Notes: a model not told the origin generated them from the sequence alone. A stretch of 64,000 bases of DNA from Gaeumannomyces sp. JS-464 (GCA_002197995.1 NGZR01000008.1:124001-188000), one strand, 5' to 3'. Numbered from the stretch's first letter, positions 11,574 through 22,152 are shown. Numbers and translations are program-made.

Positions 11574-12566
11574 GAGGCTCTTCCGGGCCACCCACCCTTT
11601 TTGCTCCCGCACCCACTTTGTCCCACTTTTGGCCCGTGCAATGCTTGTGCGTTCCGGTTTCGCAGCCCACGTAATTTTGCTTGCAGATTGAACTTGGTGC
11701 CATTTTTGATCCATTTTTCAACAATTACCCTTATGAACGAAGTGATTACGATCTCGAGCGACGACGAGGCTGTAACCTACCTACCGGGTTGGAACGGCCT
11801 GCCCTGCCCCCACGAGCTTATTGCCCTACATAAAGCTCAGCGGCGTGATCCGCAGGCCCCTGGCTTGCGGATCACCGCCGTAGATAGCTTTTGGCTGCAC
11901 CCGGGCAATCGCCTTGCAGAGGACCCTTTGTTGCGGGTTACAAAGCCGGTAGGGGTTAGAAAGGGCCGGCCTCGAGGGGCCGGCCCCTTTGGTAACGAGG
12001 CGCCGGCGGCAGGGCCTCGCACCCGCGCCCGTACGGGTATACGGGCCAGCGCAAGGCGTGATTACTCTCAACACGAACTGGGTGGTGCCTCCCTGAAGGC
12101 ACGTGACGAGGCTGACGAGGCGGAAGTTCCGGTGCTTACCCTCGGCACTCCCCTACCCTCAACGCCGGCCAATTTGCCCTCAGCGCCGGCCGCCCCGCCT
12201 TTAAGGCCGGCCGGGAGGGCCTCCACGTTCTTTCCAGCGCCCGCGCCGGCCTCTGACGAGTTTCTTGATCCCTTTGCGAGTCCCTAGGCCCCTGTGTAGC
12301 CCTAGACAGACGGCCTCAACGCCGTGCCCCTGCACTTTTCCTATGTAATTTGGCGGTTCAACACCGCGTTTTTGATCGTTTATTAATAAATTGCTCGTGG
12401 CGATAGCTTTTATTTATTTCCCTCCCGTTGATTTACCTCCCGCCTGCATTGAAGCCCGTGTTTTTTTCTATGGCTGCGCCATAGAAAGGCCCATGCGCGC
12501 CGATATCGGGGTGGGGGTGAGTGCCGGAGCAAAAGGGTGGGTGGCCCGGAAGAGCCTCATTAAAAA
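11566..12566. mobile_element. Non-autonomous hAT-like element, 985 bp, with 8-bp TSD
   Basis: The element spans 11574-12558 and is bracketed by the direct repeat ATTAAAAA at 11566-11573 and 12559-12566. Its ends are inverted repeats: 11574 reads GAGGCTCTTCCGGGCCACCC and the right end is the complement, with the match continuing about 40 bp with small differences. An 8-bp target duplication is characteristic of the hAT superfamily. No transposase is present; it carries a single other ORF (11733-12287). A second short inverted repeat occurs at 12470-12487. The superfamily assignment rests on TSD length and TIR layout only. Confidence 0.85.
11733..12287 (+). CDS. Hypothetical protein inside the hAT-like element (SIM and AT-hook-like motifs)
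   Basis: A 184-codon frame begins MNEVITISSDDEAV and ends at 12287, entirely inside the element. VITISSDDE matches a SUMO-interacting motif (hydrophobic patch followed by Ser/acidic residues). RKGRPRGAG resembles an AT-hook core. The rest is Pro/Ala-rich and ends DEFLDPFASP. The frame can be extended upstream to 11601, but those codons lie in the element's terminal region. No transposase, BED finger or hAT dimerisation motif is visible. Several internal inverted repeats (11848-11874, 11958-11990) sit inside the coding frame. It could be a real accessory protein of the element or chance coding in GC-rich DNA. Confidence 0.45.
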   Translation: MNEVITISSDDEAVTYLPGWNGLPCPHELIALHKAQRRDPQAPGLRITAVDSFWLHPGNRLAEDPLLRVTKPVGVRKGRPRGAGPFGNEAPAAGPRTRARTGIRASARRDYSQHELGGASLKARDEADEAEVPVLTLGTPLPSTPANLPSAPAAPPLRPAGRASTFFPAPAPASDEFLDPFASP

Positions 12567-12641
12567 CACTCAAGTACTGCTGACTCTACACAAAAGACAC
12601 ATAGACGAACCATCGCTGCCGCCGTCGCCACCTCCACCACC

Positions 12642-12758
12642 ATGGGATTCATGGAGGTCATCGCCGTCTTGGCCGCCGTCGTCGCCTTGGCGTCCATCGC
12701 TTCGGCGCTGCTGTCCGGCGCGGCCGGACGATACTGGGGCCGCCTCGTCTCGGACTAG
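12642..12758 (+). CDS. Small hydrophobic peptide, 38 aa, single predicted TM segment
   Basis: The ATG sits in a strong start context (CCACCACCATGGG). The peptide begins MGFMEVIAVLAAVVALASIA, one hydrophobic helix, followed by ALLSGAAGRYWGRLVSD and a stop. Three bases after the stop another ATG opens a 121-codon frame (12762-13127). A diverged copy of the LSGAAG.YWG segment and its following DNA lies near 38225-38345, which suggests a family. I do not recognise it. Length is below most gene-finder cutoffs. Translation is unproven. Confidence 0.4.
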   Translation: MGFMEVIAVLAAVVALASIASALLSGAAGRYWGRLVSD

Positions 12759-12761
12759 GAG

Positions 12762-13127
12762 ATGGCTGCCGGCGCGGCCGACGGCACGTCGGTCAACGGG
12801 CCCGGCCTCTGGGCCGTGCGGGCTGGGCGCGCCCTCGGGGACGTGCTCACGGCGTGGATCGCCGTGATCCGCTTCGCCTGTCTCGGCTGGGTCCGGCCCG
12901 CCTTCGCGCGGGTCCGGCCAACAGCGGCCGCTCGTTTGCCCAGATCGGTGCCGAGTTCACGGCTTTCTGGGGTTGGGTTGGGGGGTGCCTTTGCTGGGTC
13001 GGGGGCCGGCGCGGCTGGGCAATGCGCAGGAGAGCGTCTGTCCTCCCTGGAGATGTGGAGATGGGCCTGGTGCACCCTCGCAGGGACTAGGCAAGAGGCG
13101 TGGAGTTCTGGGCTTGGCCCATTTTGA
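12762..13127 (+). CDS. Possible small ORF directly after the hydrophobic peptide
   Basis: It begins MAAGAADGTSVNGPG, three bases after the previous stop, and runs 121 codons. The first dozen codons align with the DNA following the degenerate copy at about 38.3 kb, where the two parts are not separated by this stop. This may be the second half of one ancestral gene split by TAG, or unrelated coding. No domain recognised. Confidence 0.25.
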   Translation: MAAGAADGTSVNGPGLWAVRAGRALGDVLTAWIAVIRFACLGWVRPAFARVRPTAAARLPRSVPSSRLSGVGLGGAFAGSGAGAAGQCAGERLSSLEMWRWAWCTLAGTRQEAWSSGLGPF

Positions 13128-15038
13128 TGCTGTCGTCTGGCCAGTGCCAGCTTGTTTTGCTATTTTTAACCCATGGACCAGGCTTGCGGTTTTTTTTTTT
13201 TCTTTTTTTTTTTTCTGTTTCTTGGCTGAGCTTCTTTACCCTTTGATATAACATCCTTACCCCGAAACGTTAAGGGGGCTCCTTGGGGGGAGGAGTGGAT
13301 GGCAAAGTCGGATCTGCACCTCCTCGTGGTGCCATCTGGAAACCCGGTACAGTGCAGCGACGTGCCGGGGCTAACGCAGACCGCACAAGCCCGAGTCCCA
13401 GCAAGCATCGGCAGCTAAGGACCTGCTACCGACGCTCGGTGGCCTCGGTAAGTGTCTCGTGGTCCCTTTCCCCACATCCCCGGCAGAGGCACCGTGGACT
13501 ACCTCCAGCTAACGCATGTCCCCGGCCTCTTCCCAGAATGCACGGCGCTCCAGACTCGCCTATCCCCCGTCGGCCAACTTGCCTGGCTCTCCTGCTACCG
13601 CTAGCTGGCTCTCCTCCCTGGGCTACCAGACCGTTAACGTCAAGGAACCAGCCACCACCCTCGTTGGCACCGCAGCTGCAGGGCGACCGATCCAAAAACT
13701 GCGTGCTTTTCGACTTGTGGAGTAGTGGCCTCCAGATCCAGCAGACCCCAACGATAGACCCCATGGATACACATGCGCCACGCGGCTGTCTCCCGGCCTC
13801 CATCCAACTCCGGTGTCAACAAAGCCACGGGGTGCTCGCGCACGGCTACGAAAGGGGCCTGTGTCTTGGTCAAGGCGGAGCGGTATTCTGCCCCAAGGGC
13901 CCAATACCCAACGAGGTGTGTCGTCTCTTGTGTGATGTTCCGGTCAGCAGTGCTTTGGGTTTCGTCGTTCTATGAGCCGTCGCAACTCTTTCAATCTTCG
14001 TTGTTTCTTTAATTTGCAACCTTCTCGCCCTCTTTTCTACGCGACCGTCAATCCTTCTATTGGCCACTTCTAGCCATTTTGGATTGCACCTGCTCTGCTC
14101 GGCCGCGAGCTTAACGCCTTCGAGAGCAACCCTCGGTAGGAGATGTCGTCTCTTCGGCTTGGTAAGTCAGATGCCCTGGGTCCATGTCCACTTCTGACAC
14201 CGGCCTTGAGCCTTTGAAATCTGTCGTAATTATTGCAGTCGCTGACCTCTCTTCCTTCTCTCCTTAGATGCCGTTGCCTGCGTCCCAGACATCCACCTGT
14301 CCCTCGAAGGTGCCCCTGAACCATGTATCTCTGCTTTCCAGACCCATGTCGACCACAAGACAGGCGGGAGAGCCGGCACTGCTGCCGCACGATGGATGGC
14401 ATGCAACCCAACGACTCAACATCAGCAGCAACGATACAGAGTTCGGGGACCGCGTCGCTTCGCCATCACAAGCCAAGTCCTCCCCCGCCTGCCACCGAAG
14501 ACACACTTTTCCATAGTGGACGCCAACACCGCTCTCGCCGTCATGGCACGGCTAACACGTCGGGCCGGGCCGATGTTTCCAAACCTGGCACGCCTGGGAG
14601 TTGCAGTGCGGCCGTTGGCAATTGTGTAGCTCCGGCTAATGATTGCGGTATCATGATTGCTTCTTTCGGATTATTTGTCAAGGCTACTTTCCTTGCGCGG
14701 CTATGTCGCTTTTGTTGTAGGCCTCCGTTTTCGATCTTTTAGGCTGAGGATAGCAGGCGTTTCGCATTATCCCCCCCAATCCTCCTTATTCCTTTTCATA
14801 TTCTCTTTGAACCGTTCCTTTCTCATTGCTTTTCCATCTCCTTTCCCTTTCCCTTTTACCCCTATTTATCCTGGGACAGCAGAGCGCGAGCGCGTGCACG
14901 TGATGGGTGGGTCCTGTCCTCAACGTGGGGTACCTCGATCCGCCCTTCAGTTCTGCGACCGCTGGATCAGCGCAGCACACATCAACCGCGATCGATGCAG
15001 AAGCATCGCCCCCCAGGACACGGGGTGCCTCCCGTCAT
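13128..15038. other. Gene-poor stretch with poly-T tract
   Basis: A T-rich tract interrupted by a single C lies at about 13189-13214. The remaining DNA holds short overlapping frames on both strands without domains, and a pyrimidine-rich block at 14780-14870 just upstream of the PDDEXK-like gene, where a promoter would lie. Confidence 0.4.
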
Positions 15039-16515
15039 ATGGACCCCAAAATCGTCAAAGCCTGGATCTTTGATCAGCACGTCCTATCGCATAACTGCCC
15101 GGACCCTGAATCCTGTCGGCTGCTGCCTCTCGAGTACGACGACCCATCTGGATCGGGCCCAGCGAAACGTCAGCGAGTCTCCTTGACCCATAGCAATCGC
15201 CTCATGTCGGGCCTTCCCGACTCAACAGCCCAGCGACGAAGTCCCAAGCGAAGGCAAGGGAGGCAGCCCGAACAGCGGCAGCAAGGGAGATCGGCCGTGC
15301 CTGATTATGCCGACGCCGGATCGAGGGCCCGCGGCCACACGGGGCGCTCCCGCAACGGCGCTTGCGCTGCAGGCGCCATCGTTATTTGCGACTCAGCTAG
15401 GCGCAAGCGACCGAGATTCTGTAACCTCTGGATCTAGAAGGCTGAATTCCCGCTCAAGTGGCCGCACGCGGTCTACAAGCCCCATCAAAAACCCTGATGA
15501 CCTACTCAAGCTCGTCAAGCCTGTCTCGTGGACGACCCCTGACCCGCGCGCGCTGAGGGATGCAGTGAAGGGAACAGGGAGCGCCCAAGCGTTGCAACTT
15601 TTCGACGATATTTGGAAGCTAGTCCTGAACGAGGGTTACTTACCACAAGAGCTAAAGGACTTGTTGAAGGAGGAGCTGATGGTCCCGGATTCGCATTTCG
15701 CACCGGGCGGCACGGCCTTGCCCATGAGCCAGAGAGAGAGAGTGATGATATCAGGCAGCTCTTCCCTGGACTCGGTCCCGCCAGCGAGCAAATGCTGAAA
15801 CTCTTCCCTCTCCGCGATGAGCTCAACATGATTCGCAGCATCGTTGCAACAACCTTGCGCTTTGTTAATAACCCGCGCTCCGAGGCAACATGGAACGACC
15901 ATGTGCATGGCCCGATCTTGCGTCTCGCCGCGTCCAGTACCCCGGGTGTCGCTGCTGAGAACATCACGCAAGCCACCATCGCCAAAGCCCTGATCCCTGC
16001 CGCGCGCGGGGAGCTCGAGACTCTGTCCGGCAAGATGATTGACTATGCCCTCCTCCTCCGGCCCGAGTTGCCCCTCACCCGCATCGTTAACTTGGTTCAT
16101 GGCTTCGACGGGCCGCAGACCTTCAACCAGTCGACGCACGGGCCACTATGCTACGAGCCCACGGGTGTGTTTGTGGAGACCAAGGTCGACAGCCGTCGGC
16201 GCGCCGAGGCGAAGGCGCAGCTGGGCGTCTGGCTTGCTGCGTGGTTTGGCCTCGTGGCCAGCTTTGCGCCGCTGCCTCCGGCGGACGCAGAGACCCGGTG
16301 ACGCTACCATTCCTTCCCTCTTGCTTGTCGTCTGCGAGACCTGGGAGCTGCACTTTGCGTTCGACAGAGGCGGCGAATTCGAGGTGTGTGGACCTTTGAA
16401 CATAGGCCGAACCGATTCCGTCAAGGATTCGTGCCGTCTACTCACGGTCTTGCGATTGCTTGCCAGATGGGTTGCTGGAGAGTTCCGCGAATGGGTAGAG
16501 CAATGTGTTGCGTAG
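15039..16515 (+). CDS. PD-(D/E)XK nuclease-like fungal protein
   Basis: This belongs to a fungal family annotated as PD-(D/E)XK nuclease-like. The N-terminus MDPKIVKAWIFDQHVLSHNC is followed by a Ser/Arg-rich linker. The core runs WNDHVHGPILRLA, ITQATIAKALIPAA, KMIDYALLLRP and GVFVETKVDSRRRAEAKAQL, then VCETWELHFAFDRG, EVCGPLNIG and a helical end EFREWVEQCVA. The Asp in KMIDYAL and the E-T-K triplet fit the D..(E)xK catalytic arrangement; activity is inferred, not shown. Three frame changes are needed: between about 15150 and 15306, at about 15735 (GA repeat) and at about 16297 (after ADAETR). Intact conserved blocks on both sides suggest sequence errors, but pseudogenisation is possible because the family is accessory and multicopy. 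Confidence 0.8.
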
Positions 16516-17080
16516 TAGCACGACCTGCATCCCGGCGATGCAAACCACCAACGATACCACATTTCCCCATCAGGGCAAGACGGAGACATATGAACGCTGG
16601 TGGGTGTAAGAAGGGGCCAATAGGAGGGCTGGATGAGGTTCGGAGAATAGTTGGCCGAGGATCACATCCAGTTTTGTCGGCTATGCAGCTTCCTGCCCAC
16701 AAGGGTCCATGGTTGTCACGCAAGTTCGACGGTGAGGGTTGCATCGGCAGATGCTACATCACCCTTCGACGACACCCCACTGAATTAACTGCCACACCTA
16801 TAATATTTTTTCTTCGAACCAGCCATACAGGAAGTGACGAGTGTATCGGGGTGGTGCCATTCGTTTCTACGGACAAGAATGGCCATTTCTACTGATGGCA
16901 ACTGTGGCATACCACGCAGCGTTTTAATGCACCCGTAAAAGCTCAAATACCAGCTATCCACCCTATGCCGCTGGCGTATGTTGCTCGTCTTCATCGCTGG
17001 CCACACCCAACCAACATTTCTGGTCAACTGCCTTCTGATGACCACATCACAGACCAAGGGAAAGCCTAGCACAGACGAGA
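16516..17080. other. Intergenic between PDDEXK-like gene and P4H-like gene
   Basis: Nothing supported beyond flanking UTR or promoter DNA. It contains an AT-rich stretch near 16795-16812. Confidence 0.4.
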
Positions 17081-18198
17081 GTGCACACGGTTAAGAGCAC
17101 AACGGCCAAGAGACTTAACATGCCGCGACAGGGACAGCCGTCGAAAGCCCTTTGGGTGCTCTCATTGCCGCCCTCCGGCCGACTGGCCCTTGATAGGCTG
17201 CTTAGTGGTACAGGGGCTATCGCTGCGCTCTTCGCCTGCCTCGTCTCCATGGCGTATCTCCTTCGGTCCTCAGTCGTGGCGCCCATCCTCTCCTTCATCC
17301 CGCACTTTCCCACCCCCAACATCTCCATCAGCATACTTTCTGTCAACCCCATCAAAACAAATCTGAGCCAGCCAGCCACGCCCCCCATCGCTGGGGCCGA
17401 GGATGCCACCGCCCCCTTCGTCTGCGACGGCTCTCATGCCTACCGTGTCGAGATCATCTCCGCCTCCCCGCTCGTCATCTACATCCACAACTTCGTTTCT
17501 CCTTACGAGGCGGCCGCTCTCGTGCGCGCCGGCGAGCCCCTTTTCGCTCCTTCGCGCGTGGACCATCCAGGCGGCGCCGCGAACAGCTACCGACAGGTGA
17601 CGGCGCACCGCACCTCGACGTCGGCGGGTCTGCCCCGTGACGACCCAGCCGTCGTGTGCGTGCTGCGCCGAGCGCAGCGTATGATGGGCGTAGGCCTGTT
17701 CCGCGACGGCTGGACGGACATCGGCCCGCCGCAGCTGGTGCGGTACACAAAGGGCCAGAGGTTCAACCTGCACAGCGACTGGTGGAGCGTCCCGCGCGCG
17801 GCCGCGGACGGGTCCGGGAGGGGTGGAATCGCCTCGCAAGCTTCTTTGTGGGCCTGCAGGACAACTGTACCGGCGGGGAGACGTACTTTCCGTTCGTCGA
17901 GCCGCCTGTTGCGCCAGGGTCGGGTGGCCGAGGCAGCGGTGCCGGTACCAATAAGGTTCATGACGCGCTAGAGACGGAGGAACATGAAATGATGCGGCGG
18001 TGGACGGGTAACGAACCGGTCTGGAGAAGACACCCCAAGGGCGGGTTGGCGTTCCGGCCGGTGGCTGGCAATGCCGTCTTCTGGGTAAACTTGCACGCCA
18101 ACGGGACAGGGGATACCAGGACAAAGCACGCCGGGCTCCCCATCGGCGAGGGACTGAAGACGGCAGCGAATATCTGGCCTAGGCAGTATTATCTCTAG
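17081..18198 (+). CDS. Prolyl 4-hydroxylase alpha-like 2OG-Fe(II) dioxygenase
   Basis: It resembles fungal prolyl-4-hydroxylase-type enzymes, which use Fe(II), 2-oxoglutarate and O2. Residues near the start form a signal anchor (AIAALFACLVSMAYLL), so the catalytic part probably faces the ER lumen. The domain has IYIHNFVSPYEAAALV, SYRQVTAHRTS, RYTKGQRFNLHSDWW with the H-x-D iron ligands, DNCTGGETYFP, and VNLHANGTGDTRTKHAGLPI with the distal His; the Lys in GEGLKTAANIW is placed to bind 2-oxoglutarate. About 370 residues, single exon. ATGs at 17081 and 17120 are both possible starts. One missing G in the run near 17820 shifts the frame just after HSDWWSVPR; the sequence resumes as WNRLASFFVGLQ. 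The substrate is unknown. Confidence 0.88.
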
Positions 18199-18484
18199 AT
18201 AAGAGTGGCCGGTTAGTTGCTGGGAGCCGATTTAATGACCAGGGGGGTAGGGCAGGGAAGATGATGGAAACGAGGGGAGGGAGCCGGTCACTGTGATGGT
18301 CCAGGGAGATAACTCGTCAATTAGAGCACCTGGCGAAAACAATAGCCACCACCAACGGAATGGTTAAAAACAGTGCGGCGAGAAAGAGGACTGTTCATAA
18401 AATTAGTTGGATACGGGGTAACCAGGAGAAAGGAACCAAATCGGTGATAACAAAAAGAAAATGAAGGAAAAAGAATGCGAAACA

Positions 18485-19054
18485 CTATGTACCCTTGATC
18501 CTTTCCAAAGTCTCCCGCTCCATCTCCGAAATGAAGTCCATTCGGCCGCCCACATCCGCGAGCGCCAGCTCTGCCATACCGAGACGTGTAACTCCTTCGC
18601 AGTCTGGGCAAATGCACCCATTGCGCCGGAGGAGCTCTAGTGAGCAGAAATCTCTGAGACTTGCCGCCGAGAGTATCCAAATCCCGACACCAAGAACCAG
18701 GCCGATTTTCATCTTGTGCTCCGGCTTGCAAATCTCATACTTTGCCATGACGTAAACTAGCGCCCACGACACAATGATGGCAGCCAGTATAATGAATTCG
18801 CAGGACAAGGAACCCGCCGTCGTGCTAAGCATGCGATATCCCCGCTCGGGTAAGGGGGCTTTACCGGGCTGTGCGCGCTGCCTGGGGAGACCGCGCTCGA
18901 TGTCCCAACGCTGGGGGTTGAGGCCGCGGGGGTTGATGTTCCCGGGACAGGTGCAGGGGGCTCTGCTGCGGATGCGAGCGAGCTGAGCGGGCGCCACTGA
19001 GTGCTCTTGCGGGACGCGAGCTTGTGCATGAGCGACATTCCCGCGATTGAGCAT
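18485..19054 (-). CDS. Uncharacterised two-TM membrane protein, paralog A
   Basis: The frame contains a cytoplasmic-looking N-part with CTCPGNINPRGLNPQRWDIE, two hydrophobic segments (FIILAAIIVSWALVYVMA and IGLVLGVGIWILSAASL), then CICPDCEGVTRLGMAELALA and GRMDFISEMERETLERIKGT to the stop at 18485. The same order occurs in the gene at 26.7-27.6 kb: CTCPEKRNP, TM segments, CSKCRGIT, ARLALNDVHGRMDLLSE. The conserved C-x-x-C after the membrane part may bind metal or form a redox pair (inference). I do not recognise the family. The start is uncertain: the frame opens at 19054, but another frame carries plausible upstream coding to about 19270, so an indel or intron is likely. Confidence 0.6.
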   Translation of the reverse strand: MLNRGNVAHAQARVPQEHSVAPAQLARIRSRAPCTCPGNINPRGLNPQRWDIERGLPRQRAQPGKAPLPERGYRMLSTTAGSLSCEFIILAAIIVSWALVYVMAKYEICKPEHKMKIGLVLGVGIWILSAASLRDFCSLELLRRNGCICPDCEGVTRLGMAELALADVGGRMDFISEMERETLERIKGT

Positions 19055-19500
19055 CCGTCTGCGCCGCTACGCTCACGATGTCGGGTGGGTTCGAGCGAGC
19101 CTCCCTGAGGCTTGGCTGGGGTCCGTTGGTCGCGGTGGGACCAAGGCATACGCGAGCGCAGTCGCCTTGTGGATGCGGGATATCAGGCTCAGACCCCCTA
19201 GGGAGCCAAACGCAGGGGTTCACCTCTATTACCGGAGTCGCCGGCCGATCCCTCGCTGCGGATACAACCATGGGCGCGCGGCAGGAATGTCTGTTTGCTA
19301 GGCGGAGCGCCTGGCTTTTGGTGATTTGCTCGACGCTCGACGCCGGGGAGATTCTGCGAGGATATGAGGTCTGGCTTTCTGGGGGATAAAAGATAGGAGT
19401 GGGAAATTTAAGATCTGGGTGCGAGGGGATAAGAGGCGGCAGTTATTTGTATATTCCGCAGAAGGGTCTAGAGAAAGCCAGAAAAAGTTAAAAGTTGATA
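19055..19500. other. Flank between membrane protein A and Fot/pogo element
   Basis: Possible N-terminal coding or 5' UTR of the minus-strand membrane protein gene, then AT-richer DNA up to the TA target site at 19501-19502. Confidence 0.35.
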
Positions 19501-21344
19501 TAAGTCGGAGTACCCCCTGTTAGCCACCCCGGCCCCCACGGCCTCGAATCGTCGTCGCGCGTACTTCAATTCTACCGCATTCCATCAATTTTAGTCCGTT
19601 TTCCTTACTTTTTGCTGCAATCGAACGCCGAGATGCCAGAAAAACAGTATACAGAAAAAGAAGTCGAACAGGCCGTCGCCGCCGTACAAGCGAAGGTCCC
19701 AATCGCGAGGGCCGCCCGACTTTGGGGTATACCGAGGTCTACCCTACGGCACCGTCTTGAGGGCGCCCTACCTATCCGACAGTTACAAGAACCCTATCAG
19801 CGGATAGCCCCGGAGCAGGAGAAGCGCCTAGCCGACTGGATCCTATTACAGGCCTCCCTAGGGCTCCCGCCAACGCATGCAGAAGTCCGGTTTTTTGCAC
19901 AAGAGATCCTCCGGCAAGGGGCGCCTCCCAGCCCCTCGGGAAGCACTGGATTCGTGGCTTTTTAGGCCGATATCCAGAGATCCGGGTCGGGAGGGGCCGG
20001 CGCATGGAATTTGCACGCGTTGGAGGGGCTACTACTGAAATAATAAAGCAGTGGTGGCGACGCCTCGAGGTCCCGGAGGTGGCCGGGATCAAGCCGGAAA
20101 ATACGTACAACGCGGACGAAGGCGGCTTACAGGAGGGAAAAACAGGCAACGGGCTTGTTTTAGGCCTCGCGGAGGCCCGGCCTTTGCAAAGGAAAGAGCC
20201 CGGATCTCGCATTTGGACGAGTTTTTTCGAATGCATCTCGGCCACTGGGGTTTCGCTTCCTCCCCTCATTATTTTCAAAGGAAAATACGTACAGGAGCAG
20301 TGGTTTCCGGAGGATTTAGGCCAATTTAAAGGCTGGGAATTCACTGCAACGGATAACGGGTGGACTACGGATCGCACGGCCGTCGAATGGCTGCAAAAAA
20401 TCTTCCTCCCTCGCACCCGGCCCCCTACCCCTGAACCCCGGTTTTAGTATTGGATGGCCGTACGAGATGGCTGCAAAAAAGAGTTTATGTCTCTTTGCCT
20501 GCAAAATAACGTTTTTTTACTTTATTTACCCCCTCATTCCTCGCACGTTTTGCAGCCGTTGGATCTATCCGTTTTCAGCCCTCTTAAACACGCCTACCGC
20601 CAAATAGTCGGGTCCCAAGCTTTATTTACCTGCTCAACTGTGGTAGGAAAGCGCCAATTTTTGCAAAGCTATGCCTCCGCACGAACAAAAGCCTTTACCC
20701 CTTATATAATTAAATCGGGGTGGCGGGCATCTGGCCTTTGGCCTCGGAATATCAACAAACCCCTTATGAACCGGCTTATACTCGAAAACTCCCAACGAGA
20801 CGACCGACGAGCCCAAATTCAACAATCTGCAAAGGATGACAGGGCCAAACAATGTTCAACGGTCCCTTTACTGCAGTCCCGGATGCCCTGGGAGACTCCC
20901 AAACAAAGTCGAGAGTTGGCCTCCCAAATCAGCGCTTTCAGGGGTCGGCTTCCGGCAAGCCCCACGGCCCGACTTTTCTTCCGGAAGCTCCAAAAAGGCT
21001 ACGAGGCGCGTGAATTCGAATTAGCTGAGGCCCTGCAAAAAATTAGGCGGCTGGAGGCCGAATTGGAGGCACAGCGGCCTCGCAAAAAAAGGAGGGTGGC
21101 CCCGGATCCCAACGAGACCTTTGTGAATATCCGGCGCATTTCAGAGGCAAGGGGGCACGTTGAGGAGGCAAACGATACAGCATCAGAAAGAGCGGAAAAT
21201 TCTGATCAGGAATCAGTATACTCTTGTATCGAGGTTAGTTAAATAAAGGTAGAAATTTGCAGTTGAATGCACTAGGTTTGGTGGTGATCGGGCCTGTGCA
21301 AGGTGGCCAACAGGGGGGGTGGCCAACAGGGGTACTCCGACTTA
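19501..21344 (+). mobile_element. Fot/pogo-type DNA transposon, 1840 bp
   Basis: Element 19503-21342, flanked by TA (19501-19502 and 21343-21344), the target of Tc1/mariner-Fot elements. Terminal inverted repeats start AGTCGGAGTACCCC and continue to GTTAGCCACC on the left, GTTGGCCACC on the right. The right end also has a direct duplication of GTGGCCAACAGGGG. Length is typical for Fot1-like elements. Confidence 0.9.
19633..21242 (+). pseudogene. Broken Fot/pogo transposase
   Basis: The N-terminus MPEKQYTEKEVEQAV and ARLWGIPRSTLRHRLEG form the HTH-psq/CENP-B-like DNA-binding part. The DDE region shows YNADEGG (first Asp), TATDNGWTTDR (second), and YLPPHSSHVLQPLDLSVFSP downstream, all standard Fot landmarks. 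A frameshift near 19930 separates SGS from LGKHWIRGFLGRYPE, and an in-frame TAG follows PEPRF near 20445. At that point the third Asp survives only in another frame, as LVLDG, and the usual GHGSH is replaced. The C-terminus has a Lys/Arg-rich KKRRV patch and an acidic tail. Judged inactive. Confidence 0.85.
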
Positions 21345-22152
21345 TGACTCCAACGGAGTCGCATCGATGTAATGGTGGCTTCGGTAGTGGAGTTGCTAAA
21401 GTTGTTGAAGGTTTCCTTTATTTTTATTTTTCTTTCTTGTATAATATTTTTATATTCTCTTTCCCCTTTTCTGTTCTCCTTCTTGTCGTTTATTATCTTT
21501 TCCCTTTAAGGACTCGCCCTTCTTCAGTATCTTTTCTTATCGCATTTCCGTAAGCTGTGAATGAACATGAGCTACATATGCCAAGCCACAGCCCACTGCC
21601 GCGATGACACCGTGTAAAAATATATCGAAGTCAGAGGCCAGTTCTTGCGCTGCACTCTATCTACCAGGTACCGCCTGGACGGTTCAAGTTATCCGCCTGC
21701 CAACCAGGACCCTGTGCAGCCTGGACCTTTCCGGCTGCAGCAGAAGTCCGTCAATGCGTCAGGCAGCCCAATTTGCACGTGCTACACATATCGAGCTAAG
21801 TACAGCCTAGGACATTCTGGCGGAAAGTGATGCTAGGTGCACTTTGTGGCGGTATGAGAGTGGACGAAGAATAAATAATGCTCGGGTTAAGTGGTATCAA
21901 AAAGATGATGGTATTCGCAAAAATACAAAAGAGCCCTTCATCCTTCTAGCGCAAAAAGAAACATGAAACCTTGTGCTTTAGTCCAAATTCTAACGGTTCC
22001 GTGGCGCCTCCATCACGGCATGCTGGCCTTGACCTAGTCCCGGAGACGTCGAGGAAAGCAAATGCCAGCCACTCATCAGAGATGACGACCGACATACTCT
22101 TTTATGACCCTTCTTGAAAGGACGGGGGCAATGGTCAACAACCGCCTGCGTA
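21345..22152. other. Intergenic after Fot/pogo element
   Basis: No gene supported. T-rich DNA at 21415-21560; the rest has short frames without domains. It includes the 3' flank of the small minus-strand gene. Confidence 0.4.

Noticed and set aside
13283..13975. 230-codon plus-strand frame
   Set aside because: Overlapped by several comparable frames on both strands; composition is low complexity and no family similarity was seen.
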